Shown here piece after piece: positions 56,301 through 64,000 of a stretch of 64,000 nucleotides of DNA. The position numbers were made by a program, and so were the translations under genes. The DNA comes from Camellia lanceoleosa (Eukaryota; Streptophyta; Magnoliopsida; Ericales; Theaceae): the NCBI GenBank assembly GCA_025200525.1, contig CM045767.1, positions 120,154,021-120,218,020 on the forward strand, in the 5' to 3' direction. The notes under the pieces are model-generated. The model saw only the letters and a list, made by a program, of their open reading frames with translations. It had not been told where the DNA came from and did no database searches. Position 1 is the stretch's first letter; every line of letters begins with the position of its first letter.

Positions 56301-57300
56301 GTTGAACATCCCATCACAAGCATAACCCTTACCCACAAAAATACCTTTCTTGGTAATCACATATTGATCAGATTCCATAGTTTGTTTAAAGCCAGCCTTA
56401 TTTAACAAATAACTTGACATCAAATTCTTCCTCATGGATGGTATATAAAGCATATCTTTTAAAGTAAGCACGCCTAGAGGTGAACTTAAGGTGAACTCCA
56501 CCACACCCAAGTATCTTGGTTTGACTAGGGTCACCAAGTGTAATTGTTTTCTCATCATCAAAAGGAGTATACACCTTGAACCAAGCTTTATCATAACAAA
56601 CATATCTATTAGCACCAAAATCTGCCCACCAACCATCCACATAATTAACCATGCAAATGTCTATAATCATCACCACTAATGGCTCCTCAATAATGTTAGC
56701 CTTTGGGATAGGTGCATGTTTTCCGAATTTGCAAGTTCGAGCAATATCCCCACTTTTGCCACAGACAAAGCATGTAAAATTTTGTGAAGATGGTGGACCT
56801 TGGTTTTTATTTGGATTAATCCATTTATTGTGAGGTTTACCATAATTCTTCATATTCTTTTTATAAGGCTTCAAATAAGCATTCTTGGAATTGTGACATT
56901 TGGGTAAGTTATTATTTGCTGAAACAAAGTTTACCTTTGTAGTGGAATTGTCATTACCCTCTAGTGTTATTAATTCATCTTGGCCTCTACCAAGTTGTCA
57001 GCAGTCCTGATGCTTTCAGATCTTACTTCTGCAACTATCATTTGGAAATCTTGTGCTTGCTCCACAATAGATTTTCCATCCACCATTTGAAAGCGAAAAA
57101 ATCGGCTAGCTGCATACTTTTTTTCTTCTGCCTCTTCAAAGATCATACTTAGTCCAGAAGCTTTCCAAATTTTCTTTATGGAAGTGTAATGGTGTCATAG
57201 TAATCAGAAAATTGATCAGCAAGGCAATTAGAGACATAAAAATAACATGTATACCGATCTGTATTATATCAGGCCACTTTTGCTTCATCTGTCTCACAGT
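56301..57300 (-). pseudogene. Copia-2 gag and protease, 5'-truncated
   Basis: From 57300 the minus strand reads CETDEAKVA, then in changing frames [31 protein letters not shown] (57000-57115), the UBN2-type capsid. The knuckle FTCFVCGKSGDIARTC (56760-56790) has Asp where the conserved His should be. Protease has WWADFGANRYVC (56600-56640), D-F-G in place of D-S-G. GVLTLKDMLYIPSMRKNLMSSYLLNKAGF (56395-56480) ends the protease domain. The changed His and Ser suggest decay. The start of gag is cut off by the LTR at 57301. Confidence 0.85.
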
Positions 57301-60300
57301 TGTAACTTCCTTTTCATGCTCTGCTCAATACGATTAGCCCAATAGTTCGGACTCTCGTGGTTCTGAATCTGATTCCACAAGTGCAATGTGAAATAGATAA
57401 ACACAAATGAGTCCAAATCCGACAATTCTTTTGGAAAATCGATTTTGAATCAAAATGTCAAAAATGGACTGCTTTGCCATATACAGAGTTGCCACCTAAA
57501 TATTTTTAAAAATTTAGAAAACCCATGACTCGTGCCAAAGGCCACTTATCCATCATCACCAAAGCGTCTTGGCTAAAGAACTTAGGTACGAAAGGGGAAG
57601 GTCATGAATTGAGCACTCCACTCGCCTGATCAAAGATCAACCTCTACTAATCATGATATGATTTTTATTTACATTATATGCTCTTATTCCAATTATTAGC
57701 TATTTTTACTATGTGATGCACACAAATATAGACTAATTTACAAAAGTTGGAACATTTGATTTCATGTTTATTTGAAAATTGTTCTTGATACTCGTCACTT
57801 GAAAATATGAGTTTGTATGTACATTAATCAATTTATCCCAATTTTAGCAATTAGCCTTCATCCACTGACATTCAAAAAAATATATCACTTAAGCACTTAA
57901 CCTTATGGTATTATGCTTGGCATGGCAACAATCACACTTATGCGGTATGCTAAAACAATAAGTGCTCACCTAGTACTCCAAGGCAAGCCAAACAAAGAAA
58001 AATGATTCAAAAATATGCATGTTCCTAAACGATACAATGTGACTAATGCAACACACACATTTATGCAATTTTTATAGGCTCGGCTATAAGCATGGTATAT
58101 GATTCAATTCAAGACATGTGATAAATCACGTTTTCAAGCAATGAATTTGAAATTGACATTGGTTAATATGATAAGCTGAACCCAAATGTACATGAAACAA
58201 GCGTATGCGAACATGGAAATAGTTAAGTAAATATGATGCTCTATACTGCCATCATAAGCGGGTAAATAAAAAGGAGAAAGAAATGGGGGTTGGAAGACAT
58301 ACACCATTATTACATATTTTTCCCTCGTGCAAGAGGGTGTAAATAAATGTCCAAATGTCCGAATTAACTAATTATTACAAATTCGAATAAATGAATTAAA
58401 ACTAGCTAACTACTAACTAGATATCTAAGTTATCAACTAGCTATCTAAGTTATAACGACAAGGGTATTTCTAATAAACAACCATAATTGCACAAGGATAT
58501 TATAATAATTACTAACAATAAGAATCATTACAATAATGATAATAAGAAATTTAAACCAAGCAACCATGAGACACAATGATCGTATGCACAGTGCCTAGAA
58601 GTTGTTCTGTCTACTTAGATTATTGTGCCTCACCCTCAGCCACTGCCCTTTGTTTCTGCAAAAAGGTCTCTGCTTACCAAACATTAGGAGCCAGTCGGCC
58701 CTAAATGAGATCCAGCCAGGCCAAAAAAGTGCCGACCAGCTTTAAATTTTATGCCAAAAAAATGTTTTGTGCTCTGAGGTGAGAATAGTGCATACAGAGC
58801 CTTTTTAAGCCTTGTTTATCCCTTCTGCCCATCTCTGTCATAGGAAACTCAAGAGAAGAACGATTTCGAGTCCGAAACCACCAACAAGCGCAATTTGATG
58901 ATTTCGAACACGTTTGGACAAACTTGAATAAATGTAATGGAAAACCACCCCTCCCTTTCATCATGAAGGCTCAAAGAGGGAAGTAGACATGCCCCAAGTC
59001 TCATCAACATATCATGGACTGATAAGTGACGATTCTCGGAGTGATGGACTGGGCATAACGTTAGGCCAAATCCAACCTACTCTAAACATTTTCTTTATGT
59101 CGGGTTAGTTCATTTTAAGCCAATTTCATTAGTCCTTTCCATTCTTTAATCAATGTGTCCAAAGTGATGGACAAGACCACAAAATGAGAAGAAATACCAA
59201 ACAAGAAGTGATTCTTGGCATGAAAGAGAGACTATGCCATGACGATGAACCTCCATAGAGAATAAGCCATTAAGCATAGGTCTCTTTCCCATGCCTTGAA
59301 TAACCATCAATTATTTGAAATAACTCCCAAATGAAAAAAAAAAAAAAAAAAGAAGAGGGAGGTGGCAGAAATGATCACATGAATTGGATTATTAGGATGA
59401 GACTTTTGACATGAAAATTAACCAAATAAAAGCTATCAAAGCATGGGTAACACAACACAACAAGCCAGATATAAGGACTTACAATACAACAAGCTAGATA
59501 TTCAAAGCATACACTAATTAAATAAATTAAGACAGCCCTAAAACAACCCCTAATATGCTAAAACAGAGGCCAAGAATCATGTTAAAGAGCATAAAAAAAG
59601 TAGGAAAGAACAAGGAAATGCTAGGCTAGTGAACAAAAGTAAGAAGAGGTGGCTAACCTCTTCATTTTTTAGACCTCAAACCATGTTTTTTAGCCTTTTT
59701 TAAACTCTAAAAATCTATTTAAAAGGCAAAGAAAAGAGTGTAAAACAAAGCTGTGGACTATGAAGTAGAGTGCAAGAAAGGGTGTTAACCCTCTCTACCC
59801 TTTGGTAGCTATTCAAACCCAAGTTCCAACACTTGAAATGGGATCAAGACAATACAAAAACACAAGAAATAGCCAAAGAAAGACAGAAATGAAAGCAATA
59901 CAAAGATGGTAAGCTTATACCTCTTGAAGAAGGTAAGCTCTTGTTTGTGAACCAAACTTGGTCCAAGCACACTCTCAAGCTTGAATTGTGATTCACAAAG
60001 CTCAACCAAGGTTCTAAGTTATGGCTCCAAGGTTGTGTATGGTTTATAGATATAGTATAAGGATGATCAAATATCTCAAAGTTAGCTTGCATAAGAAGAA
60101 GGAGCTCTCAAGAGTTATTTTACTTCTTTGAAATTTTTCGAACCTCTAATACTGAGATATATGCTCATATTTATAGAATTTGAGCAAAAATAAGTCCAAA
60201 ATATCTTCAAAAATGGGCAGCTGGATGATTCCCACCCAGAACAGTGTTTTCTCGCTAAAAAGAGCTGGCCGGCTCCCAATGTGCTCCCTTATTCCAGTGT

Positions 60301-60507
60301 TTTAAACTCAGTACAGGGTGGCACAATATTCAAAAATGAATTTCTAGGGTAAGAATAGTATGAATATAAAGGGTTTGGGATTGGTTTTGGAACGCGAGCT
60401 TACGTTCCTTCGTTGAGAATTCGAATCACACACAATGCAATTTCATCATCGAGTGCCTGGGACAAAGTGCCCAAGTCTTGCAGGCGGTAAAAAATGAGGT
60501 GTCTACA
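57301..60507 (-). mobile_element. Family A element 3' LTR, 3207 bp
   Basis: On the minus strand it starts TGTAGACACCTCATTTTT at 60507 and ends GGAAGTTACA at 57301. The length agrees with solo LTRs A1 (3215) and A2 (about 3232). A TATA box sits at 60166-60176. Blocks such as the one around 57540-57640 are shared with A1, A2 and both B LTRs. Confidence 0.92.
60166..60176 (-). promoter_or_regulatory. TATA box of A4 LTR
   Basis: CTATAAATATG on the minus strand, about 335 bp into the LTR, aligned with 15251-15260 in A2. Confidence 0.6.
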
Positions 60508-60523
60508 GTTGCCTCTGTTTGGC
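60508..60523 (-). other. Polypurine tract of A4
   Basis: GCCAAACAGAGGCAAC on the minus strand, directly before the LTR start TGTAGACACC. Element B has AAAGAGGGCAA in the same place. Confidence 0.75.
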
Positions 60524-60864
60524 AGAACTCTAAGTCATGGAATGATGTGAGTGAATGTCAAAGCCCAGAGATGACCCATTTAATGAGGCTATAAGACTTG
60601 GGCTAGAAAATAAAGCAAAATACAATTGCCAAAGGTTGAACCTGAAGGTTGCCTACGTATCCCTCTGCAAGGAATCAAACCAACATAGTTCAAGGGCAAG
60701 GTACACAATGATATGCAAAAAAATAACTTATGATAATGCAACAAAACAAGAACGTAAATAACAAGAGACGAAACAGTACTATAAACAAAAGCAGGTATGC
60801 AATGTCTGAACGAAAGCAAAACAACTCAAGTCGCGTCTCACATAGAAAGGGGTGAGTAAACAAA
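60524..60864 (-). other. A4 untranslated region next to the PPT
   Basis: No gene. Contains the conserved GGGATACGTAGGCAACC landmark (60646-60663, minus strand) also present in B at 30565. Confidence 0.55.
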
Positions 60865-61745
60865 CACGAGAACAAAGAGAGTGCGAACCAAACCATGTCC
60901 CATGCAGGAAAGACGCCAGCCTAACTATGTCTCACGCAGGGAAGGTGGATGGCAATGCAAACACCGGTGCACCCAAGTTTTAACCAGAGAACTCGAGATC
61001 CTAACACATCTCACTCGAAAAGAGAGAAAGTGGTGAACAAACAGGCGCACCTACTATTTTTAACCGAGTTAAACAATAACGCGTCTCATGCGAGAGGAGG
61101 GAAGATGATGTGAACAAACAGGTGCATCTGTTATTTTTAATGGGCTTGAACAATCCTAACGCATCTCACGCGAAAGAAGGAAAAGATGGTATGAACAAAC
61201 AGGCACACCTACTGTTTTTAATCTGCGTGAACAATCCTAACGCATCTCATGCAAGATGAGGATAGGATAGTGTGAACAAACAGGCGCACCTACTATTTTT
61301 AACCGGGAAAAACAATCCCAACGCATCTCATGCGAAAGAAGGAAAGGATGGTGTGAACACCGAGCACACCCGATGTTTTTAACCGAGGAAAACAATCCTA
61401 ACACATCTTACACGAGAGGAGGAAAGGATGGTGTGAACATCGGGCACACCCAATGTTTTTAACCAAGGAAAATAATCATAACACGTCTCACGTGAGATGA
61501 GGAAAGGGTGGTGTGAACATTGGGCACACCTATTTTTAACCGAGGACAACAATCCTAACGCGTCTCACGTGAGAGGAGGAGAAGTGGTGTGAACACCGGG
61601 CACACTCGATGTTTCTAACCAAGGAAAACAATCCTAACGAGTCTCACACGAGAGGAGGAGAGGTGGTGCAAACAAACAGGAGCACCTGTTGTTTTTAACC
61701 GAGGAAAACAATCATAATGCGTCTCACGCCAGAGGAGGAGGTCAA
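60865..61745. repeat. Minisatellite, ~80-bp unit, about 11 copies
   Basis: The unit reads TGAACA..., a GCRCACC block, TTTTTAACCGAGGA, AACAATCCTAACGC, RTCTCACGCGAGA, GGAGGAAAGG. TGAAC starts recur at about 61034, 61111, 61192, 61273, 61354, 61434, 61514 and 61590, so the spacing is 76-81 bp. The first copies (60865-61000) are diverged. It lies in the 3' untranslated region of the element, between the antisense gene and the LTR. Confidence 0.9.
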
Positions 61746-62728
61746 ATTAATGAAAAAACAGACAAATTCATAATAGAGTGAGATTATCTCATCCCTAGGA
61801 AGGCCTCGGAAAACGAAGCCATGAAGTCCATGGAGATAACAGTACAAAGCATAAACACGAGTTTCCACAATTCAAAAAGAAAAGCACAAATCCAAAACCA
61901 GGCTCAAATTAGCAAATTTTAAGAGCAAGTTTTCCAATTGTGAAAATAGACTTAGCTTGAATAATGGAACACATTACAAATTCTCAAAACAACGAGATAA
62001 TGGACCAAAGCATGAATTAACGAAGCGAGTAATGAAATAATTATGACTTTGGAACAACCAAATTACGAATTTTAAACACCTATGGATTAAACAAATTAAA
62101 TTGATTAAAACTAAGCAAAGTATAAAAACTTTTTCCCCTTTTTCATTTTTCTTTTCTTTTTCTTCACCTTCCCTTTTTACTTTCTTTTTCACTTTTCTTT
62201 TCCACAAACCAAATTGAAACCCAACACTGAAACACACTGAGATAAAAAAATAAAAAAAATAAAAAAAAAAACTAGGTTTGCATTTGGAGTTGGCCAACAC
62301 TCAACGAAGTACGGTTTGGCTCAAATAGAGCCGGTCGATTTGCAATGGCGACAGTGGCAGGTAAAACCACAACTCATGGATGCTTTAAAACATTTTGGGA
62401 CTTTCATTTCACACACACCTATATCCGAAAACCTTCTCCCTTTCTCTCTAGGATCCTCCTCTTTCTAGATTTTCCCTCCATTCGCATTACCCAACGATTC
62501 TTGCGAAATTTCCTTTGAAAGCCCTTCTAATCCTCTACATTTTGGACCGATTAGAATTTTATTTGGTGGAGTTTTGGGTTTCTCTTGGTTTTTTGGCTCA
62601 TTCTCATGATTTTCCTTGTGATTTCCTTTACCCCCTCTTGATTTTCAATTTTTTCTTCATTTTCCTCTCTTCTAGGGCTTGTATTTGGGGTTTTTCACCC
62701 ATTTTCTACTTTTCTTCTATTTTCCCTC
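61746..62728. other. A4 interval upstream of the antisense gene
   Basis: AT-rich, with an A/T-rich and CTTTTTC-rich segment at 62120-62270. A CCTATATCC at 62430 may be a decayed TATA box for the antisense gene (B has CTATATATAG in a similar place). A CT-rich leader follows up to the ATG at 62729. Confidence 0.5.
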
Positions 62729-63995
62729 ATGGCTAGCAGTGAACTTCCTATCCCCGACCCCGTTATTGATGTTGGAGCCATTCTAGGTAAGGGTATAGAG
62801 GCCGAGGATGTCCTCCCTCCCATTCTTGAGCCAGAGTTGCCTCCCCTTGCTGATGGACCATTTGATGTGGCCACCTACCAGCCACGTACACATGCTCTGA
62901 CCTCGGGCGGTATCCTACGATTTGAGGGCCTTATCCTTGGGATTGACGAGGACATTCTACTACGAGAGCCTACGGGGCATTTGTCCGCTGATGCCTCCAC
63001 GATAAGCATTATTCTTTTCTTGTTTGAGCATATTTGAATTCCTTTCAAGGTACTGTAGATACTGAAAATATTCCCATACTACAGGTGATGGCCAGGAGGA
63101 TTAGAGGTTACGTGTCTATTTCTGGCCACAGGCACTGGTACAAGAGGCTCCCTGTGGAAGTTCGTGCATTAGTCGACACGGTTGGCTTCGAGCTTTTCTG
63201 CTTGGGACTGGTACAGATGAAGGCTGACCCATTTCTACATGGGGCCCTGGTGGAGCAATAGTAGGACACCATAGAATCGTTCCACTTCTCGTCGATCAAG
63301 AGTTGACTCGACCTCAGATGACTTCTCGATGCTCACCGCTCATGAGTCAAGGTTGGTTGCCCGATCCTTTTTGATCTAGACATGGCGCAATGGAAAGCTG
63401 CCAACCCCCTTCTCCACAGAGAGCTCCCAGATGCTGCCGGTCCTGGGATGGTGAGAAATAGTTGGTTCTTGGAGCATTTCTCTAATCTTCAGCCAGCTAC
63501 TCCGGAGGAGGTCGCCCAGTACACTCGCGGATTCCTTATGTATCTCCTCGGTACTAACCTATTTGTAAACAAGGAAAATATCGTGGGGCTATATCTCTTG
63601 GGAGCACTGGTGCATCTGCAGCGGGTAGGGGAGTATGACTTGGGTGGCGCCGGCCTAGCCACCTTGTACTGCTACATGAGCTCTGCATCCCGCCGCAAGT
63701 CAGACTTACTTGGCAGTTATTGATGAGTTTAGGAGGTACACTTTACACTTCTTCTTTCTGTTTTGCTTTTCATTCCCTATTTATCTTATCTATTTTACTC
63801 ATTCATTGGTCTGTCCCATTATTCCAGCTGTGGATTTATACATATTTCACTTCCCTTACTCTAGTTCCAATACGACCGCTTGAGTCCAAGATTTCGCCTC
63901 AAGATTACAACTTTCGGTTCACAAGATCGGGCGCATGGATTGAGACTTCCCTTATTTCTGCTTCTTCTTCGACACAGTCACCGCTGATAGGGTAA
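62729..63995 (+). pseudogene. A4 antisense plant-mobile-domain (PMD) gene, 3' end outside the window
   Basis: Plus strand, against the element. It starts MASSELPIPDPVIDVGAILG at 62729, followed by an acidic/Pro-rich segment to 62994. An acceptor-like TACTACAG precedes 63084, after which it reads VMARRIRGYVSISGHRHWYKRLPVEVRALVDTVGFELF, the PMD start. Then come ALVEQ with two stops, DTIESFHFSSI, FDLDMAQWKAANPLLHREL (63370-63430), TPEEVAQYTRGFLMYLLGTNLF (63508-63573), LYLLGALVHLQRVGEYDLGGAGLATLYCYMSSASRRKSDL (63590-63710). A likely intron (GTACAC...TTCCAG, 63737-63830) leads to LWIYTYFTSLTLVP. PMD proteins of the MAIN/MAIL1 type take part in transposon silencing. Stops show it is inactive. Confidence 0.8.
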
Positions 63996-64000
63996 CAACA

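Larger units (their letters stand above)
52544..57300 (-). mobile_element. Copia-2: Ty1/copia retrotransposon, partial
   Basis: Read on the minus strand from 57300: gag, zinc knuckle, protease, gag-pre-integrase, integrase, RT, RNase H, PPT and 3' LTR, the standard Ty1/copia order with integrase before RT. The domain wording resembles Tork/Tnt1-like elements. The 5' LTR and gag start are missing because a family A element cuts gag at 57300; they should lie past the right edge. Stops and frameshifts break the polyprotein. Confidence 0.88.
57301..64000 (-). mobile_element. Family A element (A4): Tat-lineage retrotransposon, 3' part
   Basis: It has a 3' LTR (57301-60507), PPT, an untranslated region with a minisatellite, and an antisense PMD gene that runs off the window. 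Gag and pol should lie beyond 64000. The right side of the LTR is internal sequence: the segment before the PPT matches that of element B. So this is not a solo LTR. It inserted into the gag of Copia-2; the left target copy would be ACAGT (57296-57300). Confidence 0.85.

Noticed and set aside
57301..60507. Reading this as another solo LTR
   Set aside because: The bases to its right match the pre-PPT segment of element B and include a polypurine tract, so it is the 3' LTR of a larger element.
1..64000. rRNA or tRNA genes
   Set aside because: I saw no cloverleaf or rRNA core sequence; the only tRNA-related signal is the retrotransposon primer site at 12069-12080.

Overview
This is nuclear DNA from a flowering plant, probably a eudicot. 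It is almost entirely a stack of nested transposable elements, and I see no intact host gene. The plant call rests on Tat-lineage Ty3/gypsy elements with two RNase H domains, Ty1/copia elements with an initiator-Met primer site, a PIF/Harbinger Myb-type ORF1, plant MITEs, and a broken piece of an NRT1/PTR-family (NPF) transporter gene. The species cannot be named from the sequence alone. A run of exactly 100 Ns (51226-51325) marks a scaffold join.

Layout. (1) 1-10141: a Tat-lineage element, T1, on the minus strand; its 3' end lies off the left edge. Its gag is split by a solo LTR of a second family, 'A' (4751-7965, TSD GACCC). (2) 10142-11734: AT-rich DNA with a 416-bp foldback MITE, a smaller foldback and the NPF fragment. 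(3) 11735-17184: a copia element on the plus strand (LTR, PBS, gag) carrying an A-type solo LTR on the minus strand (12376-15607, TSD CCGAC) and cut in its gag by a truncated A-type LTR. (4) 17185-42348: a 25-kb Tat/Ogre-like element, 'B', with 4.8-kb LTRs, gag, protease, RT, two RNases H and integrase on the plus strand, then two degenerate antisense genes, each behind a TATA box. (5) 42349-51225: a chromovirus-like solo LTR, small foldbacks, PIF/Harbinger ORF1, a minus-strand copia-like LTR and an unassigned AT-rich stretch. (6) 51326-57300: a copia LTR remnant and a minus-strand copia element running from its 3' LTR back to gag. (7) 57301-64000: the 3' part of an A-family element on the minus strand, with a 3.2-kb LTR, polypurine tract, an ~80-bp minisatellite and an antisense plant-mobile-domain (PMD) gene that reaches the right edge.

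The main biological theme is that families A and B are related long-LTR Tat elements, and both carry a PMD-type gene in antisense between pol and the 3' LTR. B has a second antisense gene upstream of which a TATA box is also visible. PMD proteins of the MAIN/MAIL1 type act in transposon silencing in Arabidopsis, so a copy carried inside a retrotransposon is the most interesting content here. A second notable structure is a hairpin present three times in the transcribed part of each B LTR, with paired substitutions that keep the stem.

Caution on quality: much of B differs between its own LTRs, and from family consensus, at CAG/CTG triplets that appear as CCG, CG or CTCG. That pattern looks like uncorrected long-read consensus error at methylated CHG sites, so many frameshifts in 22-42 kb may not be real.
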